A stretch of 16,039 nucleotides of DNA from Nitrospirota bacterium (GCA_021788515.1 JAJYKN010000002.1:1-16039), one strand, 5' to 3'. Positions 1 through 7,068 are shown, numbered from the stretch's first letter. Translations and numbers: made by a program. Notes: generated from the sequence alone by a model not told the origin.

Positions 1-2
1 TC

Positions 3-977
3 TATGAACGCACAACGAACCCCGCCGTCGCCACGGGCGACGGTATGGCCATGGCCTACCGCGCGGGGGCGGATCTCGTGGATATGGAATTCGTCCAGTT
101 TCATCCGACCGCGCTCTTTCTCGAAGGCGCGCCGCAGTTCCTGCTTTCCGAGGCCATGCGGGGCGAAGGCGGCATGCTCCGGAACGTCGAAGGACATCGC
201 TTCATGGACGCCTATCACCCGGCCCGCGAACTCGCCCCGCGCGACGTAGTCACCCGCGCGATCCACGCGGAAATGACCGCAACGAAGTCGTCCCACGTTT
301 ACCTTGATATGACGCACTTGAACGCCGAATATATCGTAAAACGTTTTCCGCGCATCTACCGGACCTGCAAGGACTTGGGCATCGACATTTCCCGCGAACC
401 GATCCCGGTGTCGCCCGCGGCCCACTACATCATGGGCGGAGTCAAAACCGACCTCTGGGGCGCCACGAGCATCCCGGGCCTCTATGCCGCCGGAGAGACG
501 GCCTGCACCGGCGTCCACGGCGCGAACCGCCTTGCGAGCAATTCGCTGCTCGAAGGGCTTGTCTTCGGCGAGCGGGCGGGACTTGCGGCCTCGCGTTATG
601 CCCGGAAGCACTTCAACAGGAAGCCAAACATGCCGTCCTCGGCACTGCGGGAGCTGCAGAAAGAACGGGCTTCGGGGAAATATTCACAGGTCGCGGAGAT
701 ACGGACATCGCTGAGAAAACTGATGTGGGAAAAGGTCGGGATCGTGAGAACCAGGAAAGATTTGACGGCCGCACTCAAACAGCTGCGGGAATGGGGCACG
801 ACGATCAAAGGCCACGGACCGGACCGGAGCATCTTCGAGCTCAAGAACATGATCACCACATCGGCGCTCATTACACGCTCGGCCCTGGAGCGTGAAGGGA
901 GCGTGGGCGCCCACTTCAGGAGCGACTTCCCAACCAAGGGAAGGAACTGGAGGAAGCGTACGGTGATAACGAAGTAG
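3..977 (+). CDS. nadB: L-aspartate oxidase (NadB), 3' part, N-terminus outside window
   Basis: NadB oxidises L-aspartate to iminoaspartate with FAD, the first step of de novo NAD synthesis, and passes the product to quinolinate synthase NadA in the cytoplasm. The reading frame is already open at the left edge, reading YERTTNPAVATGDGMAMAYR, so the true start and the N-terminal Rossmann dinucleotide motif are missing. Visible hallmarks of the FAD-dependent succinate dehydrogenase/fumarate reductase/NadB family are QFHPTALF (substrate-site His), ARELAPRDVVTRAI (catalytic Arg region), AHYIMGGV, and the C-terminal FAD-binding stretch GLYAAGETACTGVHGANRLA followed by SNSLLEGLVFGERAG. The last ~100 residues are the helical C-terminal domain of the family. 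NadB is preferred over succinate dehydrogenase because of the short C-terminal domain and the TACTGVHGANRLASNSLLEG signature. The frame ends at TAG. No nadA or nadC is visible. Confidence 0.95.
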   Translation, partial: YERTTNPAVATGDGMAMAYRAGADLVDMEFVQFHPTALFLEGAPQFLLSEAMRGEGGMLRNVEGHRFMDAYHPARELAPRDVVTRAIHAEMTATKSSHVYLDMTHLNAEYIVKRFPRIYRTCKDLGIDISREPIPVSPAAHYIMGGVKTDLWGATSIPGLYAAGETACTGVHGANRLASNSLLEGLVFGERAGLAASRYARKHFNRKPNMPSSALRELQKERASGKYSQVAEIRTSLRKLMWEKVGIVRTRKDLTAALKQLREWGTTIKGHGPDRSIFELKNMITTSALITRSALEREGSVGAHFRSDFPTKGRNWRKRTVITK

Positions 978-1001
978 CATTTCTTGCGGAGATCCGCGGT
1001 C

Positions 1002-1034
1002 AACGTCTGGATTCTTTTATTTACAGACCGTTTT
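1002..1034 (+). terminator. Possible weak intrinsic terminator after nadB
   Basis: AACGTCTG (1002-1009) pairs with CAGACCGTT (1024-1032) with one bulged base. The hairpin is followed only by a short T tract (TTTT including the end of the stem, then GTC). It lies 25 bases after the nadB stop and just before the strong promoter of the next gene, a sensible place for termination. The short T tract keeps confidence low. Confidence 0.3.
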
Positions 1035-1064
1035 GTCAAAATGCCTTTACACAACCTTTGACAA
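1033..1064. repeat. Perfect 8-bp inverted repeat overlapping the -35 box
   Basis: TTGTCAAA (1033-1040) and TTTGACAA (1057-1064) are exact reverse complements separated by 16 bases. The right half contains the -35 hexamer TTGACA of the promoter at 1058-1086. This could be a two-half-site operator. The left half also gives a TTGACA on the minus strand, but no good -10 follows it. The function is inference only. Confidence 0.45.
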
Positions 1065-1086
1065 CGAACTTCTGTTTCCGTATAAT
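1058..1086 (+). promoter_or_regulatory. Consensus sigma-70 promoter (TTGACA-17-TATAAT)
   Basis: TTGACA (1058-1063) and TATAAT (1081-1086) match the housekeeping sigma-70 consensus at all 12 positions with the optimal 17-base spacer. Transcription should start near 1092-1094, giving a leader of about 50 bases before the ATG at 1145. No other promoter in the window comes close to this quality. An inverted repeat overlaps the -35 box, so the promoter may be repressible. Confidence 0.85.
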
Positions 1087-1144
1087 CTTCTCACGTCAAC
1101 ATGGTCGCGCCCGCGACTTTACAATCGAACTACGGAGGAATACT

Positions 1145-1399
1145 ATGAATACTATGTATCAGATTTGGATTGCGATTATTGGAGCACTTATCATGGCAGG
1201 GGGGCTTGGCGGTATTTTTTATCTCATCATTAAGCAGAATGCCACGCTCGGCATCAGGGCTATCCAGTTCATCATAATCGTTTTTGTCGTGTGCCTGATG
1301 CTCATTCTTGGCGTAATGAACATTCTCGGCCGGGAGACTATCGGGACGATAATCGGCGTTATCGTGGGTTTTGGCATATCCACGTTTACGAAGGACTAG
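1145..1399 (+). CDS. Small three-helix membrane protein, function unknown (84 aa)
   Basis: I do not recognise a family. The 84-residue product is almost entirely hydrophobic, with three predicted membrane segments: about residues 7-28 (starting IWIAIIGALIMAGG), 39-60 (IQFIIIVFVVCLMLILGVM) and 65-80 (TIGTIIGVIVGFGIS). The loops are short (KQNATLGIR and LGRE) and the tail is STFTKD. The ATG at 1145 is chosen because GGAGGA (1134-1139) lies five bases upstream. The frame is open further upstream to a TTG at 1058, but that codon is inside the -35 box of the promoter, so it cannot be the start of this transcript. The gene is monocistronic: consensus promoter at 1058-1086 and strong terminator at 1435-1460. 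Its small size and hydrophobicity would fit a membrane-stress or regulatory peptide, a small transporter-like subunit or a toxin, but nothing in the sequence decides between these. Confidence 0.8.
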   Translation: MNTMYQIWIAIIGALIMAGGLGGIFYLIIKQNATLGIRAIQFIIIVFVVCLMLILGVMNILGRETIGTIIGVIVGFGISTFTKD

Positions 1400-1434
1400 T
1401 TTTAGCAGCCATCATCTTCCGTTGCAATCATCAC

Positions 1435-1460
1435 GGCAGGCCGCCAGGTCTGCCTTTTTT
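1435..1460 (+). terminator. Strong intrinsic terminator of the small membrane protein gene
   Basis: An 8-bp stem (GGCAGGCC at 1435-1442 with GGTCTGCC at 1447-1454, one G-T wobble) has a four-base loop and is followed directly by TTTTTT (1455-1460). It sits 35 bases after the stop codon. On the other strand no T tract follows, so it does not serve the convergent MFS gene. Confidence 0.9.
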
Positions 1461-1505
1461 ATTACTCTTCAGGCAACAACTTCTTACTGGCCCCGGTATC
1501 TTTTC

Positions 1506-2771
1506 TCACCTTTCCTCCATCTTGTCCGTCGCGAGAAAGGGGATGGTCAGCATGCCCGGGATTGTCATGCAGCAGACAATAATGAAAAACATCTTATATC
1601 CAAGCGTCTGCTGGAGCCAGCCGCTTACGAAACCGGGCAGCATCATGCCGAGCGCCATAATTCCCGTCGAGATCGCGTAATGGGAGGTCTTGTACCTGCC
1701 GTTCGCAGAATACATGAGATAAACCGTGAACACCGTAAATCCCAGCCCGTAGCCGAATTGTTCCAATGCCACGAGCGGATAGACGAGCCCGATGCCCGGT
1801 TGCGCGTAGGCCATATACACGAAAAAGAGGTCGGGCAAATGCATGATGATGACCATGGGCCAGACACACCGCTTGAATCCGTAACGTGAGATGAGCCATC
1901 CTCCGAGGATCCCGCCGGCGACGAGGGAGACGACGCCTGCCGTGCCGTAAACCAGTCCCACCTCTTTGGTCGTAAGTCCGAGTCCTCCGGCGCTGCCCTG
2001 GTCCAGCAAAAAAGGAGATACCAGCTTCAGGAGCATTGCCTCACCGAGACGGTAGAGCAGGATGAAGGCGAGCATGACGCCGATCTTTTCCTGGCCGAAA
2101 TAAGCGCGCATCACTTCAAGAAAAGAAGCCTCCTGTTTCCTTGCCTCAGCCGAATGTTCGCCGTCGGTCATCGGGAACGGCAGAATGAACTTATGATAGA
2201 GCGCGGCTGTCGCGAAAATCAACCCGGAAATAACCAGGACCGTCGACCAGCTCCCGGCAATGTCGTTGCTCGATGTTTCGAGCATGCCGGCAACGTAGAC
2301 CAGAAATCCCGTTCCGAAGATCATCGCCAACCGGTAAAAGCCCGCGCGCAGTCCCACAAACAGCGCCTGTTCCTTTTCGGTGAGCGCAAGCATGTAGAAG
2401 CCGTCCGTTGCGATATCGTACGTCGCGGATATGAACGCTCCCGCGAAAAAAGCCGCCAGCGACAAGGCAAAAAAAGATTCGGTCCGGAGCGAGAAGGCAA
2501 TTACGAACATGCAGAGGCTCATCGCCGCCTGGGTTGCAAGGATCCAGGTGCGCTTCGTGGAATACACGTCCACGAAGGGCCCCCAGAACATCTTGATGAC
2601 CCAGGGCAGATAGAGCCAGCTCGTCCAGAAGGCGATATGAGCGTTGTCGAGCCCCATCCGTTTGTACAAGATGACCGACACCGTGTTGATGAGCACATAG
2701 GGCAGGCCTTCGGCAAAGTAAAGAGTGGGCAGGAAGGACCAGGGATCGCGGGATGCGGGATGTTTAATCAT
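1506..2771 (-). CDS. MFS transporter, AmpG/PAT-like (421 aa)
   Basis: An integral membrane transporter of about 12 helices, of the major facilitator superfamily and closest in pattern to the AmpG/PAT group (muropeptide permease and acetyl-CoA transporter relatives). Visible features are the N-terminal FLPTLYFAEGLPYVLINTVS, then WLYLPWVIKMFWGPFVDVYS (the AmpG-type helix 2-3 loop, where classical MFS proteins carry the A motif), and ATYDIATDGFYMLAL in helix 4-5, comparable to the D-I-A-x-D motif of AmpG. Length matches the family. In AmpG the substrate is GlcNAc-anhydroMurNAc peptides re-imported for wall recycling. Here the substrate is inferred only by likeness, though several wall genes are nearby. 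The start ATG has no clear Shine-Dalgarno sequence. The gene converges on the small membrane protein unit and I see no intrinsic terminator of its own. Confidence 0.85.
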   Translation of the reverse strand: MIKHPASRDPWSFLPTLYFAEGLPYVLINTVSVILYKRMGLDNAHIAFWTSWLYLPWVIKMFWGPFVDVYSTKRTWILATQAAMSLCMFVIAFSLRTESFFALSLAAFFAGAFISATYDIATDGFYMLALTEKEQALFVGLRAGFYRLAMIFGTGFLVYVAGMLETSSNDIAGSWSTVLVISGLIFATAALYHKFILPFPMTDGEHSAEARKQEASFLEVMRAYFGQEKIGVMLAFILLYRLGEAMLLKLVSPFLLDQGSAGGLGLTTKEVGLVYGTAGVVSLVAGGILGGWLISRYGFKRCVWPMVIIMHLPDLFFVYMAYAQPGIGLVYPLVALEQFGYGLGFTVFTVYLMYSANGRYKTSHYAISTGIMALGMMLPGFVSGWLQQTLGYKMFFIIVCCMTIPGMLTIPFLATDKMEER

Positions 2772-2824
2772 GGTTTCTAGAGTAGCAAATTAACAGGGAA
2801 ACATCCAGAGGAAAATACTGACAA

Positions 2825-2850
2825 ACGGGAGGAGACAAGCGTCTCCCCGT
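2825..2850. repeat. Hairpin-forming inverted repeat upstream of the MFS gene
   Basis: ACGG + GGAGAC pairs with GTCTCC + CCGT (2825-2828, 2831-2836 with 2841-2850), leaving a two-base bulge and an AAGC loop. No T tract follows on either strand, so it is not a normal intrinsic terminator. It lies between the cold-shock gene terminator and the MFS start and could be a leader structure of the MFS mRNA. Confidence 0.4.
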
Positions 2851-2877
2851 TCATTCGCCCTGCCGGACCGCACGAAC

Positions 2878-2911
2878 AAAAAAAGACCCCGGTGCGTATC
2901 TTCGGGGTCTT
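2878..2911 (-). terminator. Strong intrinsic terminator of the cold-shock gene
   Basis: Read on the minus strand, a 9-bp perfect stem (AAGACCCCG / CGGGGTCTT; plus-strand 2883-2891 and 2903-2911, 11-base loop) runs straight into seven T residues (A tract at 2878-2884 on the plus strand). It lies about 60 bases after the csp stop codon and should separate csp from the MFS gene. Confidence 0.9.
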
Positions 2912-2971
2912 CGATCAAATTGATTGGTGCTCATTGCGATAAATCCGGAACGGTATGCAACCCATCCCTGT

Positions 2972-3178
2972 TTATGAAGTTTTTGCTACGTTGGACGCCT
3001 GAGGGCCTTTGTCACCTTGAATGATTTCGAACTGAACAACTTGTCCCTCAGAAAGCGTTTTGTATCCTTCGCCTTGAATGGCAGAATAGTGCACGAACAC
3101 GTCACGTCCTCCGCCGTCGGGCTCGATAAAACCATACCCCTTTGATTCATTGAACCACTTCACTTTCCCCGTAGACAT
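2972..3178 (-). CDS. Cold-shock domain protein (CspA family, 68 aa)
   Basis: A single cold-shock domain, the OB-fold that binds single-stranded RNA/DNA and melts RNA structure in the cytoplasm. The sequence opens [21 protein letters not shown]1 is KGYGFI at residues 13-18 and RNP2 is VFVH at 27-30, followed by the usual C-terminal [17 protein letters not shown]. At 68 residues it has exactly the family length. The ATG at 3178 is chosen over an in-frame upstream start because AGGAGG lies about ten bases before it and all homologues begin M-x-x-G-x-V-K-W-F. Which csp paralogue this is cannot be told. It is followed by a strong terminator. About 200 bases lie between the M23 gene stop and this start, enough for an own promoter and a structured leader, as is common for cold-shock mRNAs. 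Confidence 0.97.
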   Translation of the reverse strand: MSTGKVKWFNESKGYGFIEPDGGGRDVFVHYSAIQGEGYKTLSEGQVVQFEIIQGDKGPQASNVAKTS

Positions 3179-3233
3179 AAACCTTGCTCCCTCCTCGCTT
3201 GTTTCCGCCGTGCTGGCAATTGTCCCCCGGCCA

Positions 3234-3261
3234 AGCATATCGGAAACGGTTTTTAATTCAA
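3234..3261 (-). promoter_or_regulatory. Candidate promoter of the cold-shock gene
   Basis: On the minus strand TTGAAT (3256-3261) and TATGCT (3234-3239) are separated by 16 bases. Each matches four of six consensus positions. The start point would give a leader of roughly 50 bases. The rest of 3179-3384 shows no other feature I can support. Confidence 0.25.
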
Positions 3262-3384
3262 AGGGAAAGAGTTCTCCTCCAGTTACCGCTGCTCTTTTCC
3301 CCGGCTGACCATGAATTACGTTGATATGAATGTGGAGAGGAAGAATAGATAGAATATGAGGATGTGCTTACGCGATAGGGCCTC

Positions 3385-4320
3385 TTAATTCAAGTATTTT
3401 ACCGGATTCACCGGAAGACCATTCAAGCGTACTTCATAGTGCAGATGCGGTCCCGTGCTGGAACCGGTATCGCCGACATAGGAGATGATATCGCCGCGTT
3501 TGACGTGCTGGCCCGCTTTCACATTGAGCCGTGAGTTATGACCATAGACGGTTTTGATGCCGTACCCGTGGCTGATCTCGACCATATTGCCGTATCCGGT
3601 GCTGAAACCGGCCCTAATCACGACGCCGTCTGCGGGCGCCAGCACTGGCGTTCCGGTTTGGGCCGCAATATCAAGGCCTTCATGAAACGTGAGGATGCCG
3701 CTGAACGGTGAAGTCCGGTTGCCGAAGGGAGACGTGACCCATCCGCGAACGGGCCATACCGAAGGAGTAGACGCAAAAAGCGACCGCTTGTCCTCAAAAT
3801 ACTCCATCAGCATCTGGAGACTGGTTTCCTGCCGGGAAGCCGCGCCTTTGAGCTGGGTGAGTTCCTGGTGCATTTCCTTGAGCGCCTCTTCCTGTTTTTT
3901 CCCACCCATCGTTGTCAGATTCTGGAGGCCGAGTTCATCGGGTCCGCCGATACCGAGGACCTGCTGGGCCTTGTCCCGCGGCCCGAGACTCACGACGCGA
4001 CGAAGTTTGGTGTCAAGGTCCCGGAGCATGAACATCTGGCGTTTATAATCCAGGAGATTGAGGGCAAAACTCTGCACCTGCGCTTTTTGCTGCATTAATT
4101 CCTCGCGCACGGACTGCAGTTCCCAGATTTTATCTTTAACATCGTTGTATTCGTAGATAAGATAGAAGGAAAGGGCAAGGACCGCAGCGAAAGAAAGAAA
4201 AACGGTTTTGAGGACGGATTTCGATATACTCAAGGTCCGAACGCGTTCATTAGGACCAGGCAGGAACATAAAGGTAAAATATTCTTTTTTCTTTTGCTTC
4301 CTGGACTTATTTACCCTCAT
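3385..4320 (-). CDS. Membrane-anchored M23/LytM-type peptidoglycan endopeptidase (311 aa)
   Basis: A zinc metallopeptidase (or LytM-like factor) that cleaves, or helps amidases cleave, peptidoglycan peptide bridges in the periplasm. Order of parts: a basic cytoplasmic N-terminus (KSRKQKKK), a segment FMFLPGPNERVRTLSIS typical of this subgroup, one membrane helix at about residues 38-57, a coiled-coil-prone stretch at about 60-180, then the M23 domain at about 195-311. All active-site residues are present: H213 and D217 in HEGLD, H261 in YGHNS, H292 and H294 in HLHYEV, so it should be catalytically competent. The ATG at 4320 is preferred to an upstream in-frame start because GGAGG (4325-4329) precedes it by four bases. 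Loss of the upstream 15 residues removes nothing conserved. It stands alone, with cutA 173 bases upstream and csp downstream. Confidence 0.93.
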   Translation of the reverse strand: MRVNKSRKQKKKEYFTFMFLPGPNERVRTLSISKSVLKTVFLSFAAVLALSFYLIYEYNDVKDKIWELQSVREELMQQKAQVQSFALNLLDYKRQMFMLRDLDTKLRRVVSLGPRDKAQQVLGIGGPDELGLQNLTTMGGKKQEEALKEMHQELTQLKGAASRQETSLQMLMEYFEDKRSLFASTPSVWPVRGWVTSPFGNRTSPFSGILTFHEGLDIAAQTGTPVLAPADGVVIRAGFSTGYGNMVEISHGYGIKTVYGHNSRLNVKAGQHVKRGDIISYVGDTGSSTGPHLHYEVRLNGLPVNPVKYLN

Positions 4321-4355
4321 TGTTCCTCCGAAAATAGGCGCAAACAACCATGTAA

Positions 4356-4385
4356 ACGTTAACACAAAGGGCTTACAGAAGTCAA
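4356..4385 (-). promoter_or_regulatory. Candidate promoter of the M23 peptidase gene
   Basis: On the minus strand TTGACT (4380-4385) is a good -35 box. The -10 candidate TAACGT (4356-4361) at 18 bases spacing is poor. The region upstream is AT-rich. A short inverted repeat, CACAA-N4-TTGTG (4425-4438), lies about 40 bases further upstream and could be a protein site. Confidence 0.3.
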
Positions 4386-4493
4386 GATTTTATTCATTTA
4401 TACATAAAACGCGCTTTTGCATAGCACAACATATTGTGTTCTGCTCATTTTAAAAAACAACATATGGGGAGTACGGACCGCGAGTCGCAGGGT

Positions 4494-4814
4494 TCATCCC
4501 TTCGTTGTTTCACCGAGCCAGCGGAGGTACTCGGAGGAACCACCGACGATTGGGAGGGCGATCACTTCAGGCACGGTGTAAGAATGGAGCGCTTTTACCC
4601 GGTCAATAATGTGTTCAAGCAACGGCAGCCGGCTCTTCACGATAAGAAGCGTCTCGTCCTGACCCTGCGTTTTCCCTTCCCAGAAGAACAGGGAGCGGAT
4701 CTGCGGAACGATATTCACGCAGGCGGCCAGACGCTCGTCAACAAGCGCAGTCCCGATCCGGGCGGCCTCCTCCTTTGATGATGCCGTTATGAGCACGATA
4801 ATTTCATTGGCCAT
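4494..4814 (-). CDS. cutA: CutA1 divalent-cation tolerance protein (106 aa)
   Basis: A member of the CutA1 family: very stable trimeric proteins with a ferredoxin-like, PII-like fold, historically linked to copper tolerance in Escherichia coli, with an unsettled biochemical role. The whole family pattern is present: EIIVLITASSKEEAARIG at the N-terminus, ERLAACVNIVPQIRSLFFWEG in the middle, DETLLIVKSR, then HSYTVPEVIALPI and YLRWLGETT at the C-terminus. Length is typical. It starts only 15 bases after the lptD stop, with GAGG five bases before its ATG, so it is very likely co-transcribed and perhaps translationally coupled with lptD. Nothing in the sequence explains a functional link to LPS export. 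Confidence 0.97.
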   Translation of the reverse strand: MANEIIVLITASSKEEAARIGTALVDERLAACVNIVPQIRSLFFWEGKTQGQDETLLIVKSRLPLLEHIIDRVKALHSYTVPEVIALPIVGGSSEYLRWLGETTKG

Positions 4815-4829
4815 GGCCGCCTCTGTCGC

Positions 4830-6869
4830 CTATTCTTTGCCGTACCCGCCGCCGATCCCCTTCAAATCCAGCATCGCCATAAACCTCGTCTCTCCCGGCG
4901 TGATAGAGTACGTCATCCTGACTCCCCAGCACTGCGGAGTGTAGCGCAAGGAGTAATCCTGCTCCGTGGTTTTCCTGTTTTCCATATCGCGCCACCACTG
5001 GGCGCCCAGGTGCCACTTCCCGAGTTTCACCGTACCGCCGCCGATCAAGAATTGGGTCGCCGGGTTCCGCAATGACTGTTCGGACAGGTTCGCCGACGCC
5101 CTTTCGGTCGTGATCCCGAAGCCCACAGTGTGCGACGACAGGGTTCGATCGTAGGGGTCATAACTGGCGTTTCCCGTGAGCGAAAATAGTTTCGGTGTTT
5201 TTACAAACAACTCTCCGAGGACATCGGACCGCGTGTGGACCATGCTGCTCTGTTCTCGTGCGGCATTCAGGTCATAGGATTGAGAGAGCTTGAACACCAT
5301 CAGATCGAAGGTCGTGTACGTCGAGGGGCCCGTCGACTCTTTGTAATGCGCCGTCAAGCGGTTGATCAGCGAGAACGTCGTGGTGTTGGACGACGTTACG
5401 GCATCAACTGCATCGAACTGGGGGATGTTGCCCTGGTCGATGTGAGGAATATAGATGTAGGAGACCCCGGGCTCGATGGAATGTCTGATCCGGCCGATGC
5501 CGGCCTCGCCATCCGTGCCGTAAACCTTGGACATCCGGGCGTTGAGATCTGCGCCGGCGTAGGCAAATTTTCGTTCCATCGGCGCCGCCGATGTGGCGCT
5601 CTCATCGTAAAACGTGGCACGGGCGCCCGCCCGCGGTGTAATGCTGAGACCGCTGCTTCCGAAAGTCGCGGCGAGCTCAGGGTTGAAGTCCACGCGTCTT
5701 ATGCCGTCGCCGTTCTGCCTCACGAAATTCGTAGCAGACCCTTCGAAGTTTAAATGGACCGGACCGCCGATCGTTTCCTCATAGATGGTATACCGGAGCT
5801 CCGGCAGTTTCTGGACCGTCTTGTCGTTCGTTTGGGTGAGGTCCGTTGAATACTGGCCCAAAAGATAGAGCGAAGCCGTGTCCCACCTCTCCACATAAAA
5901 GGCATTGGAATCAATATAGGGCTTGGATTTCATTTCCAGCCTTTTATCGAGATCGTAATAGTAGTGTTCATCGCTCACGAGATTGATGTCGGCCCGGGCC
6001 GAGAGGTCCTCGGCGAACTCTTCCTGATGTTTGAACTGAAATTCCCATCGGGACTCGTTGGAATGGTACATGTCCCAGACCTTGGCATATACCTGCCCCA
6101 TGGATTCGCGGGAATTCATGTATCGGTACTCGACGCCGGTGCCATGACCGGTGCGCGCCCGGTAATCAGAAGAGATCGTCATGTCCTTGCTGTCGGAGAT
6201 GGCCCAGAAAAAGGCGTTCTCGATAAAGAACCCGTCGCGATTGCTGTAGCCGGGCACGGGAATCAGGAAGCCCGATTGTCTGCGCACGGGAAAAAGAAAA
6301 TACGGAGTGTAGAGCATCGGCAGGCCTTTGATATTAAAAGATACTCCGCGACCCGTGGCGTACCGATTCATATCGATATCCATATCATCGGCTTTCAGAA
6401 ACCATTCGTCCTCATCGCAGGTCGTGAACTCGCCGTGTTCGACGTGGTAAACGGACTCCGACCGGCGTTCTATCAGGTCCCCCTTTAAATGAAAATTTTC
6501 TTTTTTCATGAACAGGTCGCCTTTCGTGATGACCCCCTCACTGGTGTTCAGGTTGACCTTCAGTTTATCGGCATGGATGACGTCGCCCGGGTCCTGGAGA
6601 TACACATGACCCTCGGCTGTGGCCTCTCCCGTCTTGTTGTTCAGCATAACCCTGTCCGCTTCGAGCCGGGTGCCCTCCTGTTCGATCTTCACATGGCCCA
6701 CGGCGGTATACACGTCGGTGGTCCGATCATAATCGAGCTTGTCCGCCGTAATGGTCACCGGGATTTTTTTTGGGAGTTCCTGAGCCGGGCCCGAGCGTGG
6801 AAAGCCGGCCGACAGGCCGGCAAGAAGGACCGCGGCAAGGACGAATGCGGCGCCACGTGCCCTCAGCAT
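4830..6869 (-). CDS. lptD: LPS-assembly outer-membrane protein LptD (679 aa)
   Basis: LptD with LptE forms the outer-membrane translocon that places LPS in the outer leaflet. After a signal peptide (LRARGAAFVLAAVLLAGLS) comes an OstA/LptA-like beta-jellyroll domain at about residues 36-150 (TITADKLDYDR, AEGHVYLQDPGD). It leads into the conserved LptD segment with FTTCDEDEWFLKADDMDI and GLPMLYTPYFLFPV, and then a long beta-barrel of alternating aromatic/polar strands. Exactly two cysteines remain in the mature protein, C151 and C647 (in RYTPQCWGV), fitting one disulfide between jellyroll and barrel. The frame is open to an ATG at 6947, but I choose the ATG at 6869. It starts the signal peptide and has AAGGAC nine bases upstream, and the 26 extra codons read through a low-complexity intergenic-type sequence. 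It ends in TAG, 15 bases before cutA. Confidence 0.93.
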   Translation of the reverse strand: MLRARGAAFVLAAVLLAGLSAGFPRSGPAQELPKKIPVTITADKLDYDRTTDVYTAVGHVKIEQEGTRLEADRVMLNNKTGEATAEGHVYLQDPGDVIHADKLKVNLNTSEGVITKGDLFMKKENFHLKGDLIERRSESVYHVEHGEFTTCDEDEWFLKADDMDIDMNRYATGRGVSFNIKGLPMLYTPYFLFPVRRQSGFLIPVPGYSNRDGFFIENAFFWAISDSKDMTISSDYRARTGHGTGVEYRYMNSRESMGQVYAKVWDMYHSNESRWEFQFKHQEEFAEDLSARADINLVSDEHYYYDLDKRLEMKSKPYIDSNAFYVERWDTASLYLLGQYSTDLTQTNDKTVQKLPELRYTIYEETIGGPVHLNFEGSATNFVRQNGDGIRRVDFNPELAATFGSSGLSITPRAGARATFYDESATSAAPMERKFAYAGADLNARMSKVYGTDGEAGIGRIRHSIEPGVSYIYIPHIDQGNIPQFDAVDAVTSSNTTTFSLINRLTAHYKESTGPSTYTTFDLMVFKLSQSYDLNAAREQSSMVHTRSDVLGELFVKTPKLFSLTGNASYDPYDRTLSSHTVGFGITTERASANLSEQSLRNPATQFLIGGGTVKLGKWHLGAQWWRDMENRKTTEQDYSLRYTPQCWGVRMTYSITPGETRFMAMLDLKGIGGGYGKE

Positions 6870-6911
6870 CCCCGTATGTCCTTCATCTTCTCCCTGCACA
6901 TTCCCAACCCC

Positions 6912-6923
6912 GCATTCCGCATT
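6912..6923. repeat. Short GCATT-CC-GCATT reiteration ahead of lptD
   Basis: GCATTCCGCATT (two GCATT units at 6912-6916 and 6919-6923) sits in the gap between folC and lptD. Similar reiterated strings are common filler between genes in some genomes. Its main value is as evidence that the longer lptD start at 6947 is wrong. Confidence 0.35.
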
Positions 6924-6968
6924 AACGGCTTTCATCCTTTGATCCATTCATTAAAAATAAAATCCACC

Positions 6969-7042
6969 GCTGAGGCGCGGAGGCGCAGAGAAAATGACTT
7001 TCTAAATTTGGATGACGCTCTCGGCGTTCTCCGCGGCTCAGC
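6969..7042. repeat. Intergenic imperfect inverted repeat (folC/lptD gap)
   Basis: The left arm, starting GCTGAGGCGCGGAGGCGCAG (6969-6991), and the right arm, ending CTCCGCGGCTCAGC (7019-7042), are imperfect reverse complements: GCTGAG-x-CGCGGAG matches on both sides, then GC-x-GAG after a short gap. About 27 AT-rich bases lie between the arms. The whole element is 74 bases and fits entirely in the gap between the folC stop (7069) and the lptD start. Because both genes are on the minus strand it would be transcribed and fold as a long hairpin. The purine-rich gaggcgcggaggcgcagag text resembles dispersed intergenic repeats I have seen in environmental proteobacterial and Nitrospirota genomes. 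That resemblance is from memory, not from a search. Confidence 0.65.
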
Positions 7043-7068
7043 AATGAAACCCGGCTTTTACGCGATTG

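Noticed and set aside
1058..1144. TTG start at 1058 giving a 113-aa version of the small membrane protein
   Set aside because: The TTG lies in the -35 box and upstream of the predicted transcription start, while the ATG at 1145 has a strong RBS.
2154..2780. 208-codon plus-strand open frame opposite the MFS gene
   Set aside because: Antisense to a well-formed 12-helix transporter; peptide is charged and repetitive without domain likeness.
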